Origin: Kordia sp. | GTDB taxonomy: Bacteria > Bacteroidota > Bacteroidia > Flavobacteriales > Flavobacteriaceae | NCBI RefSeq assembly: GCF_022447245.1 | Contig: NZ_JAKVBC010000002.1 | Coordinates: forward strand, 1 to 64,000 | Direction of reading: 5' to 3' | DNA length: 64,000 nucleotides | Shown: in pieces, positions 54,994 through 63,575 of the stretch | Layout: the number at the start of each line of letters is the position of its first letter | Position numbering within the stretch: the stretch's first letter is position 1 | The notes under the pieces: model-generated | What the model was told of the DNA's origin: nothing | What the model saw: only the letters and a program-made list of their open reading frames with translations | Databases searched by the model: none | Made by a program: the position numbers and the translations under genes

Positions 54994-56250
54994 ATGTCAT
55001 ATTTTTTTACCTCTGAATCGGTTTCAGAAGGACATCCAGACAAAGTAGCAGATCAAATTTCTGATGCTCTAATTGACAACTTTTTAGCATTCGATCCTGA
55101 GTCAAAAGTAGCTTGTGAAACGTTGGTAACTACAGGTCAAGTTATCTTGGCTGGAGAAGTAAAATCTAACACATATCTAGACGTTCAAAAGATTGCTAGA
55201 GAAGTAGTTAACAAAATTGGATACACGAAAAGCGAATACATGTTTGATGGAAACTCTTGTGGTGTATTATCGGCTATTCACGAGCAATCAGAAGACATTA
55301 ATAGAGGTGTTGATAGAGAGACAAAAGAAGAGCAAGGAGCTGGTGATCAAGGTATGATGTTCGGATATGCTACGAAAGAGACTGAAAACTTAATGCCTTT
55401 AGCTTTAGATTTGTCACATTTAATGTTGATTGAATTGGCCGCTTTACGTAGAGAATATAAAGAGATTACATATTTACGTCCAGATGCAAAAAGTCAGGTA
55501 ACTATTGAGTATAATGATGACAATGTACCTTCAAGAGTTGAAGCCATTGTAATTTCGACTCAGCATGATGATTTTGACGAAAGTGACGAAGTAATGTTAG
55601 CTAAAATTCGTGAAGATATCGTAAACATTTTAATTCCACGTGTAAAAGCAAAATTGAAGCCAGAGATTCAAGCATTATTTGGAGATGACATCAAGTATCA
55701 CATCAATCCAACCGGAAAGTTTGTAATTGGGGGACCACATGGAGATACTGGATTAACAGGTAGAAAAATTATTGTAGATACTTACGGAGGAAAAGGTGCT
55801 CACGGTGGTGGAGCATTCTCTGGAAAAGATCCAAGTAAGGTAGATAGAAGTGCTGCGTATGCAACACGTCACGTAGCAAAAAACTTAGTTGCGGCTGGAG
55901 TTGCTGATGAAATTTTAGTACAAGTTTCATATGCAATTGGAGTTGTAGAGCCTATGGGGATTTTTGTAGATACGTATGGAACTGCAAAAGTTGATTTAAC
56001 AGATGGGGAAATTGCTGAAAAAGTAAAGGAAGTATTTGACATGCGTCCTGCTGCGATTGAAAGTCGTTTAAAATTACGTTCACCAATGTATAGCGAAACT
56101 GCTGCTTACGGACACATGGGACGTAAAAACGAAGTAGTTTCTAAGACATTTGTTACTCCAAATGGAGAAAGCAAAACACTAGATGTTGAGTTATTTACTT
56201 GGGAAAAATTAGACTACGTAGACAACGTAAAAACAGTTTTCGGATTGTAA
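54994..56250 (+). CDS. metK: S-adenosylmethionine synthase
   Basis: 418 residues from the ATG at 54994 ([21 protein letters not shown]); the frame is open further upstream but that part is the leader RNA. ATP and methionine motifs: [45 protein letters not shown]. It makes SAM from methionine and ATP. It is divergent from the met/cys cluster, with which it shares a control region. Confidence 0.97.
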   Translation: MSYFFTSESVSEGHPDKVADQISDALIDNFLAFDPESKVACETLVTTGQVILAGEVKSNTYLDVQKIAREVVNKIGYTKSEYMFDGNSCGVLSAIHEQSEDINRGVDRETKEEQGAGDQGMMFGYATKETENLMPLALDLSHLMLIELAALRREYKEITYLRPDAKSQVTIEYNDDNVPSRVEAIVISTQHDDFDESDEVMLAKIREDIVNILIPRVKAKLKPEIQALFGDDIKYHINPTGKFVIGGPHGDTGLTGRKIIVDTYGGKGAHGGGAFSGKDPSKVDRSAAYATRHVAKNLVAAGVADEILVQVSYAIGVVEPMGIFVDTYGTAKVDLTDGEIAEKVKEVFDMRPAAIESRLKLRSPMYSETAAYGHMGRKNEVVSKTFVTPNGESKTLDVELFTWEKLDYVDNVKTVFGL

Positions 56251-56275
56251 AATTCTGAGCTTAGTTATATATTAC

Positions 56276-56311
56276 AAAAGCCGCTTCTGTTGCTATGGAA
56301 GCGGCTTTTTT
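56276..56311 (+). terminator. Terminator of metK
   Basis: AAAAGCCGCTTC and GAAGCGGCTTTT enclose a 10-11 nt loop and run into T6, 26 nt past the stop. Confidence 0.88.
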
Positions 56312-56473
56312 GTGTTTTTGAAATAAAAATGTCACGTTGTAATTTTATATACGTTATAGGTTTAAAAGAAAAATTAATTTGAACAGCTACTTTTACGTAA
56401 GCATCAACATATGTGTATTTTAAAAAGATGTAGCTTGTTTAAAAGTACAGTCAAAAACTTAGTATATTGCCTT

Positions 56474-57079
56474 ATGAAACAACTCTTATTAGGATTATTA
56501 TTTGCGATAGGCACACATACAGCGCATGCACAATTTTCTGAAAATCATGCTATTTATGGAACTATGGGACTTGATGTTGGAAATTATTTTGGCGCTAATT
56601 TTGGACTTAATTACACCTATCAGGAAAAGTATTCATTTCGATTAGAATATAATGTCCGCGCTCGTAGTGCTGATTCCGAACCAGATGATTTTAATATTGG
56701 ACTGGGAAGAGCATTATCGTTTGGGTTGGCAAATCCGTATGATAATATAAAAACTTTTCAGGTGACGGCTGGCAGAATTTATAAGATGAATCCGAAAGGA
56801 ACGATTCGAATGAATTTGTCGGTTGGTGTTGGCTTCTCAACAATTAGTCTTCCTGAAAACTGGCAAAGTGTTGAAGGCACGTTTTTATTTTCTGACAATT
56901 ACACCTGGGACACGTATAATTATAATACCATAAGCTTTGTGATTAGTCCCAAAATAGAATTTCCTTTTACGCGACATTATGGACTTTCGCTGTCTCCTGT
57001 ATTTCAAATAAATAAAGATAGAACCTATATAGGTATTGGTTTTGAGCATATGTTTGGCCTCATTAGAAAAAGAAGTTGA
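56474..57079 (+). CDS. Small outer membrane beta-barrel protein
   Basis: 201 residues from the ATG at 56474, which begins a signal peptide (KQLLLGLLFAIGTHTAHAQ). Alternating strands follow (YSFRLEYNVRARS, IGIGFEHMFGL), typical of an 8-10 strand porin-like or OmpA-like barrel. Family not recognised. Confidence 0.6.
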   Translation: MKQLLLGLLFAIGTHTAHAQFSENHAIYGTMGLDVGNYFGANFGLNYTYQEKYSFRLEYNVRARSADSEPDDFNIGLGRALSFGLANPYDNIKTFQVTAGRIYKMNPKGTIRMNLSVGVGFSTISLPENWQSVEGTFLFSDNYTWDTYNYNTISFVISPKIEFPFTRHYGLSLSPVFQINKDRTYIGIGFEHMFGLIRKRS

Positions 57080-57206
57080 TAGCAGATTTAAAAGTGATTT
57101 TAATACATAATAAAATATGAATTTATTTAGTCTAGATTCTAGATATATATAATTTTAAAATGAAGCATTATTATTTTTCGTACATTTATTGAAATTCATT
57201 ACATAT

Positions 57207-57961
57207 ATGTCAAATAAAAAAATAAAATAATAAGATTAATTATAATCCTATTATTTATTCTAATCCTACTGTTTTTTCTGATACCCTATTTTTTTGTAAA
57301 CAATCCAAACTCTTTGAAAAGTGAGTTAAGATTGAAGTATGACAAGTTAGAAATATCTTTACGAACTTCACTAGAAGACAATGAAGGTAAATATAAAGTA
57401 GATAAAATATTAACTAAAGAGCTAATTGAAAATAAAAAGGGTACATATTATTTAATAAATTTATTTAATCCTGAAAAGGAAAAAGTTTTTTTATTTGAAG
57501 CTGGGAAATTTACGATTGAGAGTTCCGAAAAAGATTTTATAGATTCCATGAATGAATTTATGAAAGATGTATACAAAACTTTAGAAATAAATAAAACTCT
57601 TCAACTATATACTAAAGGTAGCGCAGACTTTTCAGGGAATAATACTTTCAAATCTACAATAAGCGATTACTATTTAAAAGACCTAAATTTTTCAATAATC
57701 AATTATCTTCCACAGGTTTCTCATAGTGAAACTTTATTTTCCAATTCTACTGCCGTAATGAAAATATTCAAAAGCATATCTAACAAAGAACTCCCGAATT
57801 TAAGAGGTAAATTTATACAATACAAAATTTCTGAAAACTACCTTGATGTACCTAAACCTATAATACTTGAAGGAAATGTAGAAGGGAATGTTGGTGAAAA
57901 ATTCAGAAACACAAGTGTTATAATGTATATAGATTGGAATCTAAAAATAGAAAAAAATTAA
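57207..57961 (+). pseudogene. Membrane-anchored protein with a frameshift in a poly-A tract
   Basis: An ATG at 57207 (MSNKKIK) is in a different frame from a long downstream ORF. After the A7 run at 57216-57222 the +1-shifted frame reads IIRLIIILLFILILLFFLIP, a strong membrane helix, then about 220 residues (KSELRLKYDKLEISLRTS ...). One added A would restore a normal N-terminus. Without the shift only an internal TTG start at 57314 is available, giving 215 residues and no membrane anchor. Homopolymer slippage, phase variation or sequencing error are all possible. Function unknown. Confidence 0.6.
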
Positions 57962-57996
57962 ATCACAAATAATGACAGTCTAGTTTTTATATTTTC

Positions 57997-58326
57997 TCAG
58001 CTCAACCTACGATAACTCTGCTGCAATAGCAGTATATAATTTACTCCGAGTAAACACAATAGTAGACACACAGCGAAAATCGGTGTTTTTGAAATTTGTA
58101 CTTTCCCAAAGAACTCACTTAAAAAAGGTGCCAGGTATTTGTAAGCAACAAAACTGATACAGAGCAAACCTGCAATAGCTATCAGCATGATTTTTTGGAA
58201 TGAAATGATGCGGACAGGTTTGACTTCTTCGATGGTTTCTAGTTGCTGCATAAGCATGTCTGTAAAATCATCGGAAGTAGCTACCGTACTTTTCTGTATC
58301 AAATATTTGAGTTGTTCTTCTTTCAT
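57997..58326 (-). CDS. Small membrane protein, anti-sigma-like partner
   Basis: 109 residues with two hydrophobic helices (about 45-66 and 80-100) and a short cytoplasmic N-terminus (MKEEQLKYLIQKSTVATSDDF). The ATG overlaps the ECF sigma stop by 4 bp. Position suggests it tethers or inhibits that sigma. Confidence 0.55.
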   Translation of the reverse strand: MKEEQLKYLIQKSTVATSDDFTDMLMQQLETIEEVKPVRIISFQKIMLIAIAGLLCISFVAYKYLAPFLSEFFGKVQISKTPIFAVCLLLCLLGVNYILLLQQSYRRLS

Positions 58327-58886
58327 AATAAATTGTCTATTTCGGTTCCTAATAGTTTTCTGAGTTGAAAGTTTATATTTTTTCTCCCACGACTTAAATC
58401 TACTTTTATTTTGGATATAGAAAAGCCTGTACTTTCTGTAATTTCGCTGATTTTTAATTCACACAAATAGAATAAACGCAATACCAACGCTTCATCTGGA
58501 CGCAATTTTTCTAATGCCAAATTGATGTATTTTTTTTGATCTTTTGCTTTTAACTTATCAATGGGAATGTCTGCTGTATTTTGTAATTTCTCTTCCGCTT
58601 CTTGTGAAAACGGATAGCGATTTTTATCTTTTTTGATGGCATTGTAACTCGTATTAATGACGATTCGATACAACCACGTTGTGAATGCTGCATTGAATTG
58701 AAAGCTGTCTAGTTTTTTAAATACTTTGATAAATGCTTCCTGTAATACATCTTCTGCTTTGCCAGAATCTTTCACAATAGAACATGCCAATGAGAGCGAT
58801 ACATCTTTGTGTCGTTCTACTAAATATCGAAACACAGACCTATCGCCTTCTTTGATTTTTTTTATGAGCTCGAAATCGGTATCCAA
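58323..58886 (-). CDS. ECF-type RNA polymerase sigma factor
   Basis: 187 residues. Region 2 (about 10-85: ERHKDVSLSLACSIVKDSGK, AEDVLQEAFIKVFKKL, FTTWLYRIVINTSYNAIKK) and region 4 (about 130-180: ELKISEITESTGFSISKIKV) are clear. Operon order on this strand: serine hydrolase, three-helix protein, sigma, small membrane protein. Confidence 0.88.
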   Translation of the reverse strand: MDTDFELIKKIKEGDRSVFRYLVERHKDVSLSLACSIVKDSGKAEDVLQEAFIKVFKKLDSFQFNAAFTTWLYRIVINTSYNAIKKDKNRYPFSQEAEEKLQNTADIPIDKLKAKDQKKYINLALEKLRPDEALVLRLFYLCELKISEITESTGFSISKIKVDLSRGRKNINFQLRKLLGTEIDNLL

Positions 58887-58889
58887 AGC

Positions 58890-59219
58890 TTATTTTTCGG
58901 TTCTTTTTCGCAGAAAATGTGCACCTACAACACCCAAACCTCCAAAGATCAAAATGATGCCCCACACGATGAGTTCCATCGTTCCTTCCTCCAAATCAAG
59001 TTCAGTAAAAAATGAGGAAATAATCATTCCGACACCTAAGCCCAAAATGATACAACCAATATCTATATAGCGGGTTTTTGCGGCCGCCAATCCCTCTGTC
59101 AAACCTCTTTCTACCATTGCCTTTTTGATTAGGTAATTGTAGCGTGCCAGTATAAAAACGATGCTGACAATCCCCAGTGCAAAGCTGGTCATAACGATAA
59201 TATCTCCTGTAGTTTCCAT
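58890..59219 (-). CDS. Three-helix membrane protein (DUF6249-like)
   Basis: 109 residues with hydrophobic helices at about 7-26, 53-70 and 82-100, and a short basic tail (FLRKRTEK). Located 4 nt before the sigma gene and 11 nt after the serine hydrolase gene. Probably part of the stress or envelope module of this sigma; not a known enzyme. Confidence 0.6.
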   Translation of the reverse strand: METTGDIIVMTSFALGIVSIVFILARYNYLIKKAMVERGLTEGLAAAKTRYIDIGCIILGLGVGMIISSFFTELDLEEGTMELIVWGIILIFGGLGVVGAHFLRKRTEK

Positions 59220-59229
59220 ATTTTATCTG

Positions 59230-60330
59230 TTAAAATTGTGCTCCTAAAATGCTTTCTAATTGCTGGATAAAAGGTAGCATTTTGTCTGAATTTGTAAAAA
59301 TAACCAGCCCGTATTGTTGCTTTGGGACAAACATCGTATACGCTTGAAAATCGTGATTGTTCCCAGTATGGAGATGCATCAGTCCGTTTGGTGTAGGTTT
59401 TTGCGCAAAGCCCAATCCCCAACCTGTTTGTCCAGTTTCCTTCCGCAATTCATTGTCAACCGAAAAATGATTGTGCGCCTGTAGCATTTCGTCAAAACTT
59501 GCTTCACTTAATCCTTCGCGTTTGAGCATGGCAATGATAAATTTCGCATATTCACTTGCTTCAGAATGAATACTAGAAAACGCGTTGAAGGTTTTTCCAC
59601 TCCACTGCCCGTGATCATTTTTGGTTGGTTTTCCTTTGAAATGTCCATAGACTTTATTTTCGGCTAAATATGCATTCCATAAAAACGAAGTATGTTGCAT
59701 TCCGAGTGGCTTTGTAACTTCTTTTTCAAAGATTTCATTGAATTTAGCCTTCCACCCTACATTGTGCAGTTTGCCAATGATCGCCGCAAGATATTGATAG
59801 CCTTCTCCCGAATAGACAAATCCTTCTCCGGGTGTAAATGGCAATTCTACTTTTTGTCCTCTGCTAAAGTTTGGAAAACCACTACTATGAGATAAAATCA
59901 TTCGTGCCGTGATGAGTTTGGATTTTTCTATAGAATTTTCAGCAATTCCGGGATGTTCTAGATACGTGTGTAAAGGTTCGTCTAAATCAATAATGCCTTT
60001 GTCAACCATTTTTAATACGAAATATGCAAAGATTGGTTTGGATAAAGAAGCACCTTCAAAAATACTCGTTGTGGTAATTTTTTTTTCAGTTTCAAGGTTG
60101 GAAACACCAAAGGTTTGATGATACGCAAGTTTTGAATCATTGATAATAGCAATAGACAAACCTGGCATTTTCAAGCTATCCATGAGTTGTTCAATATGTC
60201 TATTCAAAACAGCGACTTCTACCTGTTCGCCGTTTACTTTTTGAATATAAGTTGCTTCATTTTGTCCGCTTGATGTGATACTTATTAGGCTGATACATAC
60301 TATGAGAAGTATCTTTTGTAAATGTTTCAT
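59230..60330 (-). CDS. Class C beta-lactamase-related serine hydrolase
   Basis: 366 residues with a signal peptide (about 1-22, ending SITSSGQ). The nucleophile is the SxxK motif SLSKPIFAYF at about residue 94; the Tyr motif is likely YSGEGYQYLAA at about 176, and HTGNNHDF near 325 takes the KTG-box place. The family includes D-alanyl-D-alanine peptidases and esterases. Substrate unknown. Confidence 0.8.
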   Translation of the reverse strand: MKHLQKILLIVCISLISITSSGQNEATYIQKVNGEQVEVAVLNRHIEQLMDSLKMPGLSIAIINDSKLAYHQTFGVSNLETEKKITTTSIFEGASLSKPIFAYFVLKMVDKGIIDLDEPLHTYLEHPGIAENSIEKSKLITARMILSHSSGFPNFSRGQKVELPFTPGEGFVYSGEGYQYLAAIIGKLHNVGWKAKFNEIFEKEVTKPLGMQHTSFLWNAYLAENKVYGHFKGKPTKNDHGQWSGKTFNAFSSIHSEASEYAKFIIAMLKREGLSEASFDEMLQAHNHFSVDNELRKETGQTGWGLGFAQKPTPNGLMHLHTGNNHDFQAYTMFVPKQQYGLVIFTNSDKMLPFIQQLESILGAQF

Positions 60331-60437
60331 TTTTTAAAAGTTTTAATTGTTTTTTGATTTGATTTGTGAATTCACATTCATTGGACAATTTGACTTTCAA
60401 AAAGGTTACAAATTCATTTTCAACACCACATTTTACT

Positions 60438-60477
60438 AAGAAAAGTCGCTCTGCAACATGTACACAAGCGACTCTTC
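60438..60477 (-). terminator. Terminator-like hairpin after the 131-residue gene
   Basis: On the minus strand GAAGAGTCGCT pairs with AGCGACTTTTC (one G-U pair), then TT. Loop about 16 nt. It lies 45 nt beyond the stop at 60522. Confidence 0.6.
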
Positions 60478-60521
60478 ACCATTGAAATATAACCTAATAA
60501 TCTGATATTTTTTTATTTGTA

Positions 60522-60917
60522 TTATGCTCCTACACAAAAATAATAGTTGCTACTTGAGATAAAACCTCCACACTTGTCTTTCATTACAATTTCCACTGCA
60601 ATAGTTTTTCCTCCCAACTTATTAAACCCATCAAGTTGTGTTAAGTCTACTGGTGCAGTACCCGTAATTTTCCCACTACATCCATTACTATAATCATGTT
60701 CGTAAGTAGCTAAAACTGTTGATTCTTCTTTGGCAATCAGAGTTACAGTATCATCTACAAAAACGTCTCCTTTTCCGTCAGGTTGACTACTTAAAATTAA
60801 TGTAGCTCCTTTTGGCACCTGGATTTCATAACGTGTTGCTTTATAAAATTTTTCTCCTGTTTTTACAACTGGCTGTCCAAATTGCGCTGGTGCAATAAAA
60901 TAGTTTGTAAAGTCCAT
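60522..60917 (-). CDS. Small protein of unknown function
   Basis: 131 residues from the ATG at 60917 (MDFTNYFIAPAQFGQPVV). No signal peptide or membrane segment. Predicted strands (YEIQVPKGATLILSSQPDG, VTLIAKEESTVLATYEHDY) suggest a single beta-sandwich. Four Cys, three near the C-terminus (KDKCGG, YYFCVGA). I do not recognise it. It has its own terminator. Confidence 0.6.
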   Translation of the reverse strand: MDFTNYFIAPAQFGQPVVKTGEKFYKATRYEIQVPKGATLILSSQPDGKGDVFVDDTVTLIAKEESTVLATYEHDYSNGCSGKITGTAPVDLTQLDGFNKLGGKTIAVEIVMKDKCGGFISSSNYYFCVGA

Positions 60918-61158
60918 AATTTTCAAATTTTAGTTTCCTACTCTCTTTAATAAAGGCTTTTCAGATTCCGCCCTGTCATGAAAAATACAATAGCTACTGG
61001 ATTCATTTTTGTTGGTTAATAACACTTCAAAGATGGAGTTTTTACGAACCATTTTTTAGAAAAATACCTTAAGTGTCAAAAAATTGAAGCTAAGTGTTTA
61101 GAATTTCTGCTTAAAATCAACACTACAATTTTCAATATTAAGTTGTACCTTGGAATCT

Positions 61159-61683
61159 ATGCAGTTTGAAATTTTAAAATCTATAGAAATATTACGGCAA
61201 ACTCCTTTGACACTCAGTACGATGCTTCATGATTTGTCGAGCGAATGGCTACAACATAATGAAGGAGAAAATACGTGGAGTCCGTATGACATCATCGGAC
61301 ATTTGGTGCATGGTGAGAAAACAGACTGGATCGTTCGAGTCTCTATAATTATGTCTGAAAAAGCAGATAAAACCTTTGAACCTTTTGATCGCTTTGCACA
61401 ACTACATGACAGTGCTGGAAAAACAATTCATGATTTACTGTAGGAATTTAAAATCCTGATAGCTAAAAACTTAACCGCATTGGAAACACTTAAAATTTCT
61501 GAACATGATTTCTCAAGAGAAGGCATTCATCCCGAATTGGGAGTTGTTACTTTAAAACAGCTTTTGGCAACCTGGGTTGTACACGATTTGGGGCATATTG
61601 CGCAAATAGCACGTGTGATGGCAAAGCAATACCGCACCGAAGTTGGCCCGTGGAATGCCTATTTGGGAATTTTGAAGAAATAG
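61159..61683 (+). pseudogene. DinB-family protein, interrupted by in-frame TAG
   Basis: The frame from the ATG at 61159 spans 174 codons, a normal DinB/YfiT four-helix size. The first part has DIIGHLVHGEKTDW; the last has VVHDLGHIAQIARVM, which carries the other metal-binding His residues. A TAG at 61441-61443 falls in the middle (HDLL then EFKILIAKNL). A single base change would restore it. Without read-through the metal site is split. Confidence 0.75.
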
Positions 61684-61692
61684 TTGATACAC

Positions 61693-61881
61693 ATGCACAA
61701 TTCTACAAAAAAAGAAATCAGAAAATTAATCCTCATGGGGATTTTAGTCGTTGCTGCAGGAGAAACTGCCGAATACTTTCTGGACATTTCTCCGTACTTA
61801 TTGGGAATTACCCGAGGATTTGGATTGGCCGCTCTCGGATTGATGATCATTAAGCTGATAAAGTCAAAAAATGCAGCTTAA
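61693..61881 (+). CDS. Small two-helix membrane protein
   Basis: 62 residues from the ATG at 61693 (MHNSTKKEIRKLILMGILVV), 9 nt after the DinB frame ends. Two hydrophobic stretches (about 11-25 and 36-53) are separated by a short polar turn. Likely co-transcribed with the DinB gene. Unknown function. Confidence 0.5.
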   Translation: MHNSTKKEIRKLILMGILVVAAGETAEYFLDISPYLLGITRGFGLAALGLMIIKLIKSKNAA

Positions 61882-61948
61882 AAGTCGTTATTGTATACGA
61901 AAATCAAGGTAGGATTGCTTATTTTGCCAGCATCTTAAATTGATCATT

Positions 61949-62923
61949 ATGTCACAAAAAGTACGTTGGGGAATTATTGGTCTCGGAAAAATAGCGCATA
62001 ATTTTGCGTTTGATCTACGAATTTCTGAAACCGCTGTTTTACAAGGAGTTGCATCGCGAAGTATAGAGAAAGCTACAAAATTTGCTAAAAAATTCAAGGC
62101 ACAAAAAGCGTACGGTTCTTATGAGGCGCTTGTGAAAGATCCAGATATTGATGTGATTTATATCGCTACACCACATGTACTACATTTTGAAAATACAATG
62201 CTGTGTTTACAGTATAAAAAAGCGGTTTTGTGTGAAAAGCCACTCGGGATCAATCTCACGCAAGTGCAAACCATGATACAGGAAGCCAAATCGCAAAATG
62301 TATTTTTAATGGAAGCGATCTGGACACGTTTTATGCCGAGTTATCAAAAAGTACTGGAACTGTTGAACGATGGCGCAATTGGAGATGTGATTAGTATTCG
62401 CGCTGATTTTGGATTCCAAACGACATTTGATCCTGAAGGACGTTTGTACAATAAAAAACTCGGTGGCGGTTCTCTGCTAGATATTGGAATTTACCCAATT
62501 TTCTTAAGTCTGTTAGTATTAGGAATGCCTTCTGACATCAACGCTATGGCACGTATGACAAATACGAATGTCGATAGTTTTATCGCCATGTTATTTGAGT
62601 ATAAAAATGATGCAAAAGCAGTCTTAGAATCCACTTTTGAAGTTGATACACCAACCGAAGCTTATATTTTTGGGACTAAAGGAAAGATAAAATTACACCG
62701 ACGTTTTCATCATGCCAATACCATTACTTTGTATAAAAACGGAGAAGAAACTGTTTTTCAACTTCCGCATTCAGGCATTGGCTATATTCACGAAATTGAA
62801 GCTGTCAATGAAAACATTCGCAATGGAGATACAGAAAATTCAAAGCTTCCATTAGCTTTCAGTGAACAATTAATCACAATTATTGATCAAGTAAAAGCTA
62901 AAATTGGTTTGTGGTATGAGTAA
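61949..62923 (+). CDS. Gfo/Idh/MocA-family NAD(P)-dependent oxidoreductase
   Basis: 324 residues from the ATG at 61949. N-terminal Rossmann motif RWGIIGLGKIAHNF; the conserved EKPLG segment at about residue 93 (AVLCEKPLGIN) carries the catalytic-site lysine; GGGSLLDIGIYP is typical of the dimeric dihydrodiol/glucose-fructose oxidoreductase branch. It oxidises or reduces a sugar-like substrate; which one is unknown. Confidence 0.9.
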   Translation: MSQKVRWGIIGLGKIAHNFAFDLRISETAVLQGVASRSIEKATKFAKKFKAQKAYGSYEALVKDPDIDVIYIATPHVLHFENTMLCLQYKKAVLCEKPLGINLTQVQTMIQEAKSQNVFLMEAIWTRFMPSYQKVLELLNDGAIGDVISIRADFGFQTTFDPEGRLYNKKLGGGSLLDIGIYPIFLSLLVLGMPSDINAMARMTNTNVDSFIAMLFEYKNDAKAVLESTFEVDTPTEAYIFGTKGKIKLHRRFHHANTITLYKNGEETVFQLPHSGIGYIHEIEAVNENIRNGDTENSKLPLAFSEQLITIIDQVKAKIGLWYE

Positions 62924-63067
62924 ATAAGAATCCTATTTTGATTATTTATACTGTTTTTAGTAGCGTATTTTTGACTACCTTGACAAGATCTAAATTATTT
63001 CTTTTGAAACAAATTTGGAGTTTAGTCGTCTACTATGCATACATAATCACCAAAACCGATTCTTACT

Positions 63068-63565
63068 TTGAATTCAATTTCAATACAAACATACTACAAT
63101 ACGTTTTCACAAAACAATTATTATGGAATTTTAATTGATGGAATTTCTTTGGAAGAACATGCTTTAAATCAAAGTCATATAGATATTACTTCTGGGTTAG
63201 TTTCCACTTTTTTAAATTGGCTAAGTGATCCTTTGCAACGAAAAATTGTATGGGAACGTGCATTACCCGAAGGATACACAAAAGTATATTTACCCATTTT
63301 AATGTGCGGAACTGATATTGATCTTTGGTCTACCGTAATTATTGCTGAAGTAGAAGCTGACGATCATCATGTATATTGGAATAAACTAGGTTTAGATGAT
63401 AGTGATTTTGAATACTCACCTGAACCTATAGGAACCACTGTAAATTGGTTTTCTGGAAATACATTGGTATTTAAAAGAACCGAATATGAAACGGTTTTGA
63501 ATACTTTTAAAAAATACTTGGATGGCAATTTTACAGGAAAAGTATATGACGAAAATCTAAACTAA
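63068..63565 (+). CDS. Protein of unknown function, probably TTG start
   Basis: About 165 residues from a TTG at 63068; the first in-frame ATG is 78 codons later, within the conserved-looking part (KVYLPILMCGTDIDLWST). The sequence is acidic with Trp/Tyr-rich strands (VNWFSGNTLVFKRTEYE). No signal or membrane helix. The lack of an ATG could mean a real TTG start or a lost start codon. It is 11 nt before the next gene. Confidence 0.5.
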   Translation: MNSISIQTYYNTFSQNNYYGILIDGISLEEHALNQSHIDITSGLVSTFLNWLSDPLQRKIVWERALPEGYTKVYLPILMCGTDIDLWSTVIIAEVEADDHHVYWNKLGLDDSDFEYSPEPIGTTVNWFSGNTLVFKRTEYETVLNTFKKYLDGNFTGKVYDENLN

Positions 63566-63575
63566 CAACAAAGAC

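Noticed and set aside
54723-55043. Minus-strand ORF of 106 codons over the metK leader and start
   Set aside because: It overlaps the metK promoter, the riboswitch candidate and the metK N-terminus; Lys/Phe-rich composition is that of antisense AT-rich DNA.
62938-63138. ORF of 66 codons before the 63 kb gene
   Set aside because: Overlaps the better supported downstream frame by 70 bp and has no motif.
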